A DNA stretch of 64,000 nucleotides from Saccopteryx bilineata (Eukaryota; Chordata; Mammalia; Chiroptera; Emballonuridae). Shown here piece by piece: positions 53,075 to 63,774 of the stretch. Position 1 is the stretch's first letter, and each line of letters starts with the position of its first letter. The notes under the pieces were generated by a model. That model made no database searches. It was given only the letters and a program-made list of their open reading frames with translations, and was not told the origin of the DNA. A program made the position numbers and the translations under genes. The stretch is taken from assembly GCF_036850765.1 (NCBI RefSeq), contig NC_089493.1:299142349-299206348 (forward strand), read 5' to 3'.

Positions 53075-53442
53075 TTGCTTTCTCTTTTTTGTGACAGAGA
53101 GAGGGACAGAGAGGGACAGACAGACAGGAAGGGAGAGAGATGAGAAGCACCAGTTTTTCATCCTTAGTTGTTCATTGATTGCTTTCACATACATACCTTG
53201 CCTGGGGCACTATAGCAGAGCGAGTGACCCCCTGTTCAAGCCAGCGACCTTGGGCTCAAGCCAGAGACCTTTGGGCTCAAGCCAGCGACCACAGGGTCCT
53301 GTCTATGATCCCAAGGTCAAGCCAGCGTCTCCGCGCTTAAGCTGGTGAGCCCGTGCTCAGGCTGGCGACCTCGGGGTTTCAAACCTGGGTCCTCTGTGTC
53401 CCAGTCTGATGCTCTATCCACTGTGCTACCACCTGGTCAGGC
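53075..53442 (-). mobile_element. Rhin-1-like SINE, minus strand
   Basis: Read on the minus strand it starts GCCTGACCAGGTGGTAGCAC and contains CGAGGTCGCCAGCCTGAGC. GAGAAGCACCAGTTTTTCAT on the plus strand marks the tail half. The middle has three imperfect copies of CAAGCCAGCGACC. Confidence 0.8.
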
Positions 53443-54590
53443 AGGGATGCACTTAAATTTTTTTTTTTTTTTACTCCAGCTGCTGTCCGAATGCTCGTTA
53501 TTAGCTGTAAGTTCTTCCCATCAGCATGCCCGCCTCTACCAGTCTTTTCTCTTTTAACTTACTTACAACGTATCGATTACACGGCAGCACAAGCCTAATT
53601 AAACTGGTTAGAATCGGATCTTCTGACTGTGCGCTGAACCCTGAGGACAAGAGAGGAAGGAAACAGTTCATGATCTCACAGATTTCGCAGTCTGGCAGGG
53701 AGGGAGAGAGGCATTATAGAAGTAGATAATTCAGTGCGCAGTTATACTGGACAGTGTGGGGTTATGACAGAGGACACACAGGAGAGGGGGGAGAGAAGTC
53801 TGGTGGGGCTTAGGGCTCTTCATGTGTGGGTTTTAAGGATGGTTTCCACTGAAAGGCAGGATGCATTGAAAGAACCCACAAGAAACAAAAGTGCTCTGTG
53901 CGGGGCAAAGATGCTTGGACTTTGTTACATACAATCAGTTACATGAAGACACTGGAAACAGTGTTACGTTGTGCCGAAAGGTTAGGTGAGCCTGTTGCTT
54001 GCGATCACCTGGGAGGCACACCTAAGACATTGGAGAAGGGTCGGAACCCACAGTTGTGGGCTGGTCCTCACGGGTCGCCTTGGGTAAGTTAGCACGTGAA
54101 AGAGAGACATTCATGAAGACTAGGCGTGTTTGCAAGAGGATCTTAGACACTATCCAGACAACCCAGAAATCCAGATTGTTTTGTTCAATCAGAAGGGTGT
54201 TGTCCATTCTGACACAGTCTTGGAGACAAGAAGACCCCGAGAAGGTTTAGTGCCCTTTGTGAAGATGTTTGAAAGGATAAAGGTGGGTCAATGAGCTCCC
54301 AGCAAGATAAGCCTGATGTGCCCCAAATCCCTGTCAGTGACTTCAGAGGGAAGAACCAACCTGGACCTGCCAGGCCCCCCCTGCCATGATGCAGATGTGA
54401 TTGTTGTTCTAATGACTGAGTTCGGGATGGTTGTTACCCACTGCCGGCTGACTGATACAGAACACCCAGAGCCACTGAAGGCTTTTAAGCTGGGCGTTGA
54501 AACAGTCGAATACGAGCGAGACATTTACATCTGGTGACAAGGATGAAGACCTGGAAGCATGAGACTCTTTAATACTAATGAGGAGGCTGT
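53443..54590. other. Intergenic stretch, no feature seen
   Basis: A T-run at 53458-53472 may be the remains of a SINE tail. Otherwise nothing was recognised. Confidence 0.5.
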
Positions 54591-54960
54591 TGCAATGTGG
54601 ATGACTTATTGGTGGCCTCAGGCCACTGTGACCAACTTCCACAGACTCACTGGCTAAAACAGCCCGACTGTGTGCTGTGACGGGCGGGCGTCGGAAACTC
54701 ACACTCACTCTCCTGGGGCTGGAGTCCAGTGGTCAGACCGGAGCCTTCAGCGGGCGTCAGGGGGAGAATTGGTGCCTTGTCTTTCACAGCTTCTAGTGGC
54801 ACCAGGGGTGAGTATTTGTGCTGGGGGAAGGGGAGAAAAAGGGCTTACCACCCTCACCCCTCCGAGATGCTGGGACATCATTGCAGGAGCAACGTTGAGC
54901 CCATCTGCCTCCTGCAGACGCTGTGCATGGAGGTGAGAGGGAGGGTTAGGGCTGCTCATC
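54590..54960 (-). mobile_element. Old interspersed repeat, antisense copy
   Basis: The strings GGCCACTGTGACCAACTTCC, ACAGACTCACTGGCTAAAAC and CTGGGGCTGGAGTCCAGTGG follow the order of the same ancient family as 57995-58400, in reverse. It is diverged. Confidence 0.4.
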
Positions 54961-55027
54961 TGTGCTCTTCTGTGAGCACCCTGGTCTGCAGGGGGGTCGC
55001 TAGGACCCTGGAGACAGACCCGCGTGG

Positions 55028-55029
<2 letters not shown>

Positions 55030-55063
<34 letters not shown>
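55030..55063. repeat. (CA)n microsatellite
   Basis: About 16 CA dinucleotides, ending CACGTGTCCC. Confidence 0.95.
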
Positions 55064-55066
<3 letters not shown>

Positions 55067-55129
55067 TCCCACGGGCACTTTGCCTGCTCCTTTAACTCCT
55101 TGCGACGGCTCCCTGATCCGTCAGAAGCC

Positions 55130-55625
55130 GGTCGGAGACCTTGACAAATACCCCTTTGTGCCCCGCAGGCTTCCGTGCCACTTGTTTGGGGAAATAAAAG
55201 GTAAGTTGAAAAATGCCCCCCTTTCCATTTTCATCTCTAATTGAATTCTCCGCTGACCCCTCGGTCCTCCAGGGTGGCGGTTCGGGCTTTTGATGAGAAG
55301 GAAAAGAATCTTGTATTTGGATAATAAAATTTCCCGACTTGCCTTCAGCTACCTTCAACTCAATTTCCTGTCCCCGGAGACAGTGTATATTATAGAAGAG
55401 AATCAAATTCTTTATTCATAGGGAAAAAAAGTCCCAATTTAATCTGAATATTCAGCGCTCTGCACTGGTCAGGGTGATGGATGGCGTGTGGAGATGCTCC
55501 CGGTTCACGTAATCAAATGGTAGGATGCGCTCCGGTATCAGGAGAAATAATGAAGTCTATTCAATATTCTCATAGAGTGCAGAAATGCACATTACAGCAT
55601 TAGACCTTGCGTTCTCTTATTACCT
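55130..55625. promoter_or_regulatory. Candidate conserved non-coding element
   Basis: About 500 bp, unique and repeat-free, rich in homeodomain-type TAAT/ATTA cores (TCTAATTGAATTC, GGATAATAAAATTTCC, CAATTTAATCTGAATATTC, CACGTAATCAAATGG). It is unlike its repeat-filled neighbours. The best guess is an enhancer of the neighbouring developmental gene. This is unproven. Confidence 0.4.
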
Positions 55626-55929
55626 GACCCATAACAGCTCCATTGCGGGGGGGGGGGTGGTGGTGGAGAAAAAGTCTGGTCACAAATTAAGAATCAATGC
55701 AAGTGAGAGAGTGTACAAGGCAACAGCTACACAGAGCAAAGGTGGCGGCCCATGGGCGCTATTTATGTGAACAACTGCGGGGCTCGGGGAACCGGGCTCC
55801 TGGCAAGAAATGAGGAGCAGTCAGGAGATCTCGGGGGACAGTGATGCCTTTCCTAAGAAAGGTTTAGGAAAAGGCAAAAATTCATCTTTTTGAGGTAAAG
55901 GAGAATTAGTATAGTAAGTTGTTTTTTTA

Positions 55930-56135
55930 ATTTATTTTATTTTTATTTTTATTTATTTATTCATTTTAGAGAGGAGAGGGAGAGACAGAGGGAGAGAGAG
56001 AGAGAGAGAGAGGAGAGACAGAGAGAGAGAGAAAGGGGGGGAGGAGCTGAAAGCATCAACTCCCATATGTGCCTTGACCAGGCAAGCCCAGGGTTTCGAA
56101 CCGGCGACCTCAGCATTTCCAGGTCGACGCTTTAG
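55930..56135 (-). mobile_element. tRNA-derived SINE (third type), interrupted by hAT
   Basis: On the minus strand it reads GTCGACCTGGAAATGCTGAG, GTCGCCGGTTCGAAACCCTG and then AGTTGATGCTTTCAGC to an A/T-rich tail. The compound of SINE plus hAT is flanked by GAGGTAAAGGAGAATTAG at 55891 and 56355, so this 18-bp duplication belongs to the SINE. The 5' head is missing. Confidence 0.8.
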
Positions 56136-56348
56136 CAGGGGTCTCAAACTCGCGGCCCGCGGGCCGCATGCGGCCCGCCGAACAATTTTGTGCGGCCCGC
56201 AGACTAATCCACGAACTGTAGTTTCTGGTTGCTTTGTGACACTGAAAAGTGTTGCATAACAGTTGCCTTTTGTAGACCTAGTGTGGCCCGCCAAACGGCT
56301 GTGATCTTGCTCTGCGGCCCACATGCTGAGTTGAGTTTGAGACCCCTG
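56136..56348. mobile_element. Short hAT element inserted in SINE
   Basis: Terminal repeats are CAGGGGTCTCAAACTC and its inverse GAGTTTGAGACCCCTG, both perfect. Both flanks share CTTTAG (56130-56135 and 56349-56354). It is 213 bp with a CpG-rich GCGGCCCGCGGGCCGC core. Confidence 0.85.
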
Positions 56349-56374
56349 CTTTAGAGGTAAAGGAGAATTAGAAG

Positions 56375-57335
56375 GAGATTATTGTGGGTAAGTCCTGTTG
56401 GCCAGTGCAAAAACTCAACCACCCTTCCGGCCGATCCTGGCAGAAAGTGGAGTGGGGGTACAGGGCTCAGGTTAGTGGGCGTCAAGGTGTGCCAGGTCTA
56501 GAGTGGGCGGCTGAAAATGAACTTGGAGCCTGGAACCTGCAGACCCGGACTCAGACGGTTGTGCTCTGTGGTTGAATTACTTTTAGAGTTAAGGACGTAA
56601 ACAATAAAATAAATGAAGCTGGTTGACAAATGAGCCCAAGCTGCTGTCCCACAGGGACCAACCACCTTGCACGTCAGACGCCCCAAACCTCTGGACGCTA
56701 AAACAGGACAAAGTGACCTCTGCACGGGGCCCACAGCCGCCTGGTGTCCCCAAGCACTGTTTGCAAAAGTGACAAGATACAGCAGACATGTGACGACTGA
56801 ATGGACATTAAACTAAATGTTTAGAATCAGCGTCACCATGTCCCGTCATCGGCACCTGTAGCATCGCCTCCCTGCTGTGGAGGTCACCGTCCCTGTCCCT
56901 TCCCCATAAACACCTGTCACCTGTGTCTCCTCATGGGGAACGCTATCTGGGCTCCCGCCTGAATCAGCGCTTCCCGAGCAGCTGTTCTTACAAACCCCAG
57001 ATAGACGCTGTTGCCTCTCACCTTAACATTGTTTTATTTTAAATGTACAAGGAAAAGACAGAGAGGCACAACAGGGACCTACCCTTTGTTCCCCTGAAAC
57101 CGAATCCGTTTCGGTGTCTTTAGTGATAATAACAGCCATCGTCCATGAGCTAATGAACACGCCCATGAATGGACTTATTGGCAATACGTTTTTCTAAGAG
57201 TCATCTTTTATTACATCCGGAAACACTGGGTGGTAATTTCTGTTTTCTATTCCCACCAAACGGGAGATGTGAGAGAGGACAGACAAGGTCACAGACACAC
57301 AGCCTGAGGGAGAGACGGGAGGCTTTCTGGTATTT
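56375..57335. other. Intergenic stretch, no feature seen
   Basis: About 960 bp with no recognised element. Confidence 0.5.
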
Positions 57336-57339
57336 GGAT

Positions 57340-57539
57340 TTTATTTTTAAAAATTATTTATTTATTTATTCATTTTAGAGAGGAGAGAGAGAGGACAGAG
57401 AGACAGGGAGAGAGAAGGGGGGAGGAGCTGGAAGCATCAACTCCCATATGTGCCTTGACCTGGCAAGCCCAGGGTTTCGAACCGGCGACCTCAGCATTTC
57501 CAGGTCAACACTTTATCCACTGTGCCACCACAGGTCAGC
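57340..57539 (-). mobile_element. tRNA-derived SINE (third type) with TSD
   Basis: On the minus strand it starts GCTGACCTGTGGTGGCACAG and contains GTCGCCGGTTCGAAACCCTG. The duplication CTTTCTGGTATTTGG occurs at about 57323 and 57539. Confidence 0.87.
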
Positions 57540-57994
57540 TTTCTGGTATTTGGGAAGGACGATTAGTTCCTCATCAAAGTTCCATTGAGAACCCTGAGAT
57601 TTCCAGGATGCTGGTTAGAAAAAGAGGAGGTCAGTTCTGCCCTTCTGTGGACCGGATGATGAAGCTGACGACCGTCAGACACCCAGACATGGGCTGGACC
57701 GTCAGGACAGGGGTGACCTTGATTGACCTTGATGTGACTGTGCTCATCGATGACGCCCAGACTATATTGCCTGAGTGACCTGTGAGACTCCAACCACACC
57801 TGGTCAGCTAGCTCTCAGCTGTGATCTCAAAGTGACCTTGATGTGGTCATGGTCCATGGGGACCTCTGTGACCCCATCTCCTGTGATCTGACTCACCTAC
57901 ACTGCGTCTCAGTCCCCACCTTGGTGACGTGGTCTCTGTATGAGCCTCGGGATTCTGATGAGTCTTTGATGAGGTGACAAAGGGAAAAACACTC

Positions 57995-58400
57995 AGAACC
58001 ATTCTGGAATCTCAAAATGGGACCTTATTCAGAAACAGGGTTTCTGTAGACGGGATGAAGGGGAGGGTCTGAGATGAGTCACCCTGGGTCAGGGGGACCC
58101 TGCAGGCACCCAGTGACAGGGACCTTAGAAGAGACGGAGGAGGAGACACAGACACAGAGGAGAAGTCACGTGGGGACGAAGGCAGAGACGGGAGGGAGGC
58201 GGCCACCAGCCTGGGGATGCCTGGAGCCTCAGGAGCTGGGAGAGGCAGGGGGGACCCTCCCTGGAGCCCCCGGAGGGAGCGCCACCCTGGGACCCATGAA
58301 TCTCAGACTTCCTGTCTGCAGGACTTGAGGATAATGAATGTCTGTTGTTTTAAACCCCTGGTTTGTGGACCTTTGTTGTGGTCCTAAGACACTCACAGAA
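57995..58400 (+). mobile_element. Old interspersed repeat, MaLR/LTR-like
   Basis: AATGGGACCTTATTCAGAAA, GAGTCACCCTGGGTCAGG, AGAAGAGACGGAGGAGGAGA, GAATGTCTGTTGTTTTAAAC. This is the sense order of the ancient family also found at 7750-8250 and 62565-63075. Family name uncertain. Confidence 0.6.
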
Positions 58401-59038
58401 CTGTCCTCTCCACTATGGCCCTGGGGTCTGCAGACCACAGCTCCCACTCACCACTGCAACCCCCCTCCTGTCCCCACTGGGAGATAAGAGACACTCTTCT
58501 GTAAACCCCAGGGTTATTTGGTAGAACCTTTAGGTGAGAAGGGTGAGGGGAATCTCATTTATTTGATCACATTGCAGTTGTATTTGAGGCCCATAGATGA
58601 ACTTACCCGCTTTGAAGACAATCAGCTGAGTCATCGGTTCAGATCTGAGCGAGGTGACCAGCTCGAGTGCTCCGGACGACGCTCTCGTCCCCGGGAACCC
58701 GGGTCACTTGGTCACCCCGTGTCGGCAGAGACTGGTGTAAAGAATGCACCTCCCTGAGGTTCCTAGGTCCCACCCAGCTTCAGATGCCTTGTTTTAACAA
58801 AATGAACACATTGTGTCTCCTTTAGATGTTCCCTCGGATCCTACTCAGAAGGAACTTTGTAATATGTTCTGCCAGTTTCACAGGTTCCTGTTCTTTGGTT
58901 CAAAAATGCTCAGGTTGCAAAATCCTCTTAAGGAAATAGCACCCAATGGGAGCACAGAGCCCCACACTGTCAGATCCCTAGAAAGGGAGAATGAAAAGCC
59001 ATGAAAATGATCGAGAATGGGACAAGGGCGGTAAGTTA
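58401..59038. other. Intergenic stretch, no feature seen
   Basis: About 640 bp without recognised element. Confidence 0.5.
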
Positions 59039-59039
59039 T

Positions 59040-59083
59040 GGATTTTTTTTTTAACTTTATTCATTTTAGAGAGGAGAGAGAGA

Positions 59084-59124
<41 letters not shown>

Positions 59125-59248
59125 TGGGGAGGAGCAGGAAGCATCAACTCCCAGATGTGCCTTGACCAGGCAAGCCTAGGGTTTTGAACCGGCAACCTCA
59201 GCATTTCCAGGTTGACGCTTTATCCACTGCACCACCACAGGTCAGGCC
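59040..59248 (-). mobile_element. tRNA-derived SINE (third type) with TSD
   Basis: On the minus strand it starts GCCTGACCTGTGGTGGTGCA. It has a long GA-run at 59071-59120 and the duplication AAGTTATGG on both sides. Confidence 0.85.
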
Positions 59249-59348
59249 AAGTTATGGGATGTTTACGGAACATACCCTGCTGTGTGGCTCACCGTAAGAA
59301 TGGAGACCAGGCAAAATATGCTTCTTATCTCCACACAAAGGTCTAGAC

Positions 59349-59679
59349 CAGGGGTCCCCAAACTATGGCCCGCGGGCCGCATGCGGCCCCCTGAGGCCAT
59401 TTATCCGGCTCCTGCCGCACTTCTGGAAGGGGCACCTCTTTCATTGGTGGTCAGTGAGAGGAGCATAGTTCCCATTGAAATACTGGTCAGTTTGTTGATT
59501 TAAATTTACTTGTTCTTTATTTTAAATATTGTATTTATTTCAGTTTTGTCTTTTTACTTTAAAATAAGATATGTGCAGTGTGCATAGGGATTTGTTCATA
59601 GTTTTTTTTATAGTCTGGCCCTCCAATGGTCTGAGGCACAGTGAACTGGCCCCCTGTGAAAAAAGTTTGGGGACCCCTG
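59349..59679. mobile_element. hAT element, 331 bp, perfect 8-bp TSD
   Basis: Terminal repeats are CAGGGGTCCCCAAACT and AGTTTGGGGACCCCTG, a perfect pair. Both flanks read GTCTAGAC (59341-59348 and 59680-59687), itself a palindrome. It has no transposase frame. Confidence 0.93.
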
Positions 59680-60368
59680 GTCTAGACAACAAAACAAGAA
59701 AGCCAGGAAATAGCACACGAAACAAAATCTCACCTGTATGAAGGTGCTAGGGATCAGTAGTGATTTAAAAAATATTTTCTCTGTCTTCCAAATTTCAAAG
59801 AGTGATGCGTTCACGATCATAAAAAAAATAAAAAATAAAAAAAAAATCTGTGTTACAATTCTTCTTCGGAGAGGTGAGGCCATTGCATACGTTTCGGAAA
59901 TAAAAAGCACTGGCTCCTGGCTGTTCTGTGAGACGTGTGTTCCTAAGAGCGGGTTCACAGGTTTTTCTCTAAGAAAAAGCAGGACATTTCCTGGACCAGC
60001 TTAATCAAAGCCTCAGACACACGACTTCTGTTCTGAGACACTCTTTCCTCGCTCCCCGAACTTAAATGAGGCGGCAGCTCTTTGGATCTGCAGTGTCACA
60101 CTCGCTACCTGTGCCCTCGGCACAAGGTTTAGGGACGTTGGTCTCGGTGCGGTAGAGGCTGCTGCTTCTTGCTTGAGACCCGGACTTGACTTGGAGAGTC
60201 TTTGGTGAGATGCACGTTTTATAAAAACCACAGGGGGCTGTAAGTTCTCATAGCCCCCTGCTCAGTGCTTGGATCACCGTATCACAGAGCACCTGTTTTC
60301 TTTCTCTGACTGCAACAGTCCCAGGAACCGGCTGGAGAAAATTCAGGAGACCTAACCAAAGGGTACAG

Positions 60369-61091
60369 CAGGGGTCCCCAAACTTTTTACACAGGGGGCC
60401 AGTTCACTGTCCCTCAGACCGTTGGAGGGCCGGACTATAAAAAAAAACTATGAACAAATCCCTATGCACACTGCACATATCTTATTTTAAAGTAAAAAAA
60501 CAAAACGGGAACAAATACAATATTTAAAATAAAGAACAAGTACATTTTTTTTTTCTGAAGCTGGAAACGGGAAGAGACAGTCAGACAGACTCCTGCATGC
60601 ACCCCACCGGGATCCACCCGGCACGCCCACCAGGGGCAACGCTCTGCCCACCAGGGGGCAATGCTCTGCCCCTCCGGGGCGTCGCTCTGCAGCGACCAGA
60701 GCCACTCTAGCGCCTGGGGCAGAGGCCAAGGAGCCATCCCCAGCGCCCGGGCCATCCTTGCTCCAATGGAGCCTTGGTTGCTGGAGGGGAAGAGAGAGAC
60801 AGAGAGGAAGGAGGAGGGTGTGGCGGAGCAAATGGGCGCTTCTCCTGTGTGCCCTGGCCGGGAATCGAACCCGGGTCCCCTGCACGCCAGGCCGACGCTC
60901 TACCGCTGAGCCAACCAGCCAGGGCCACAAGTAAATTTAAATCAACAAACTGACCAGTATTTCAATGGGAACTATGCTCCTCTCACTGACCACCAATGAA
61001 AGAGGTACCCCTTCCGGAAGTGCGGCGGGGGCCAGATAAATGGCCTCAGGGGGCCGCATGCGGCCCGCGGGCCGTAGTTTGGGGACCCCTG
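60369..61091. mobile_element. hAT element of same family, split by a SINE
   Basis: It has the same terminal repeats as 59349-59679 and the same interior in reverse orientation, interrupted at 60543-60926. Flanks are GGGTACAG and ATGTACAG (six of eight equal). Confidence 0.9.
60543..60926 (-). mobile_element. VES-type SINE nested in hAT
   Basis: On the minus strand it starts GCCCTGGCTGGTTGGCTCAG and the tail is at about 60545-60555. The duplication ACAAGTA is at 60536-60542 and 60927-60933. It is closely similar to the copy at 14058-14442. Confidence 0.9.
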
Positions 61092-61374
61092 ATGTACAGA
61101 AAACAAGAATGGAGAGTCTATCCTATCCTGCATTCTGTCCCCCAGATGGGAACCATCTTCGTGGTTAGGGATCAGTGAGGAGGGCGTGGTGAGTGGTGAT
61201 TCTCAGTTCTGCAGAGAGCTGGAGTTCTTCTGGTGGCTCCTCTCAGCCCGGTCATCCAGAGATCCATAGCACTGATGACCAGCCCCCAAAATGTGGGACG
61301 GGTTATAGGCAGAGACAACAACTGGGGCGAGGGCTTGCGTGTGACGCAGCATGCCTGGGTGACAGATAAAAACA

Positions 61375-61660
61375 CAGGCTCACCAATGCTTCCACACGCC
61401 TGTGCTTAGCAGCGTCACCCGCAATTGCCAAAATGGGGAAACAATACGACTATCTATCGACACACAGACTGATAAAGTGAGCTCTCCCCACACGGTGGAA
61501 TAGTACGCAGCCATGAACAGGAGTGAAGCTCTGACTCAGGCTACGACCCGGATGGAGCTTGAACCCACAATGCTGAGGGAGAGAAGCTAGACACACAGCA
61601 TGTGATTCCATTTCTGGGACACGTGCAGAACAGGGATTGATGAAAACGTTCTGAGATGAA
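61375..61660 (+). mobile_element. LINE-1 3' fragment
   Basis: The strings GGTGGAATAGTACGCAGCCA, TGAACAGGAGTGAAGCTCTG, ACCCGGATGGAGCTTGAACC and ATGTGATTCCATTTCTGGGA follow the classic L1 3' order. Diverged. Confidence 0.75.
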
Positions 61661-61775
61661 TCTGGTCATGTCTGTGCAGCTCAGGGAACACACTAGAAGC
61701 ACCAACTTACTTATATATACCCTTTGTTGGGTGAACTGTGTGGTAGGTAAATTATATTTAAATAAAGATGCCAAA

Positions 61776-62124
61776 GTGGTAGAGCGTCGGCCTGGCGTGC
61801 AGGAATCCCGGGTTCGATTCCTGGCCAGGGCACACAGGAGAAGCGCCCATCTGCTTCTCCACCCCTCCCCCTCTCCTTCCTCTCTGTCTCTCTCTTCCCC
61901 TCCTGCAGCCGAGGCTCCATTGGAGCAAAGATGGCCCGGGCGCTGGGGATGGCTCCTTGGCCTCTGCCCCAGGCGCTAGAGTGGCTCTGGTTGCGACAGA
62001 GCGTCGCCCCTGGTGGGCGTGCTGGGTGGATCCCGGTCGGGCGCATGCGGGAGTCTGTCTGACTGTCTCTCCCCGTTTCCAGCTTCAGAAAAAAAAAAAG
62101 CAAAAAAAAAAAAAAAAAAAAAAA
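61776..62124 (+). mobile_element. VES-type SINE, 5'-truncated, with TSD
   Basis: It starts inside the A box (GTGGTAGAGCGTCGGCCTGG) and ends in A-runs. The duplication AAAGATGCCAAA is on both sides (near 61764 and 62122). Confidence 0.9.
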
Positions 62125-62564
62125 AGATGCCAAAAAAGACTCTGAAAGTGCCCTCAAAAGCTGCTGTGTGGAGAGGGGTGGGGTGGGCGGGATGTCACCG
62201 TGGGGTCCTGAAGGGTGACAGCGGCCTGGAGCACGGTGGTCACACACAGAGCTGAGCAGGGACAGGTGAGCCCTGGGGTCAGAGGGGAAGGTCTCAGGGT
62301 GACTGCAGCTGAGCAGAGGGGAAGCGGGTTCCCCCGGGCGTCCAGTCCTGAGCTGTGCTGGAGGTTCCGTCATCACTGCGTGAACAAACGTTTTGCGAGT
62401 CGCTCAAGCTTATGGACGGTGACAATGACGGAGGTGGAATGTTGACAGTTGGGTCGTTGGTGGGTCACTGGCCTGTGTGGGTCCACGCATGTGTCTGAGT
62501 CTGCGGGTAAAGTCTCTGAAGGTCTTTACCTGGTCAGGAGCAAATTGCTGAAAGGTAAGTAGGT
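62125..62564. other. Intergenic stretch, no feature seen
   Basis: About 440 bp without recognised element. Confidence 0.5.
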
Positions 62565-63075
62565 ATACTGGGTTACATTGTATCTCCGGAATGCACGTCC
62601 ACATCCAAACCCCATATACTAGTGAATGCACCTTACTTGGAAATTAAACCTGTGTAGATGTGACTGTGTGAACGGTGTGAGAGGAGTCACCCTGGGTCAG
62701 GGGGGACCCTGCAGGCACCCAGTGACAGGGACCTTAGAAGAGACGGAGGAGGAGACACAGACACAGAAGAGAAGCCACGTGGGGACGGAGGCAGAGACGG
62801 GAGGGAGGCGGCCACCAGCCCGGGGACGCCTGGAGCCCCAGGAGCTGGGAGAGGCAGGAGGGACCTTCTGTGGAGCCCCAGGAGCTGGGAGAGGCAGGGG
62901 GACACTTCCTGGAGCCCCAGGAGCTTGGAGAGGCAGGGGGACCCTTCCTGGAGCCCCTGGAGGGAGCATGGCCCTGGGACCCCTGGATCACAGACGTCTG
63001 GTTTCCAGGACAGAGAGAGGATGAACGTCTGTGGTTTAAGCCCCAGTCTGTGGTCATGTGTTCCCAGAGCGCCAA
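62565..63075 (+). mobile_element. Old interspersed repeat, MaLR/LTR-like, with inner triplication
   Basis: It is the same family as 57995-58400. In this copy the segment TGGAGCCCCAGGAGCTGGGA appears three times in tandem (62830-62940), a small internal expansion with a period of about 41-42 bp. Confidence 0.65.
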
Positions 63076-63765
63076 GGCCGTCATGGTGGGGACGTGCAGA
63101 AGTGATCACAACTTGTGCCCTGAGTGCCATGTGTGAGCCACAGTCCCCGATAATGTTCTCAGACAGCATCGTGGGGACTCTAGTGACAAACTGGTGAGAC
63201 AAGGCTGCCGCTCTCCCTGGACACCCTATCCTCTTGTCACCACGGTCCCCAAGGCTCAGGAGGACGCCGGACCTGGTGCCAAGTGCTGTGCTCTCTGGGA
63301 AGCTGGTGGACGGGCTTCTGTGTGGGCACCGAAGTGAGGTCTGTTGGGCGGCACACAGCCGGTCACTCTCAGGGCTCTGGTTCCTGCCCCGAGCCCTGTA
63401 CCAGCGGATTTCAGGAAATGACAGCCGCCCACGGCACGGAGGCGGCTCTACTGCCCGGCTCCGGAATCCCAGCTATGTCAGCTGTTAACCCTCCGCATCA
63501 CTCAGCACCGTGCTCGCCTCAGGACACGTCCGCCCCCACAGGTCGTCGGCTGGTCCGTGGGATCGCCGTTTCCCGAGGACGGGGAGGGTGGCCGGGTCCG
63601 GCCTGGGGGACGGGGAGGAAGTGGGAACTTTCTGACCCACTTCAAACCGGAACCTGCCAGTGGTGCCCCAACCCGTGTAAGCTCTTTGCTTGCGAAGTTG
63701 CCGTCACGAGTGACATGAGCCGATGAGAAGTGACTTCAGTTTCCCTCAGGCACAGGGATGAAAGG
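63076..63765. other. Intergenic stretch, no feature seen
   Basis: About 690 bp without recognised element. Confidence 0.5.
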
Positions 63766-63774
63766 GACGGGTGA

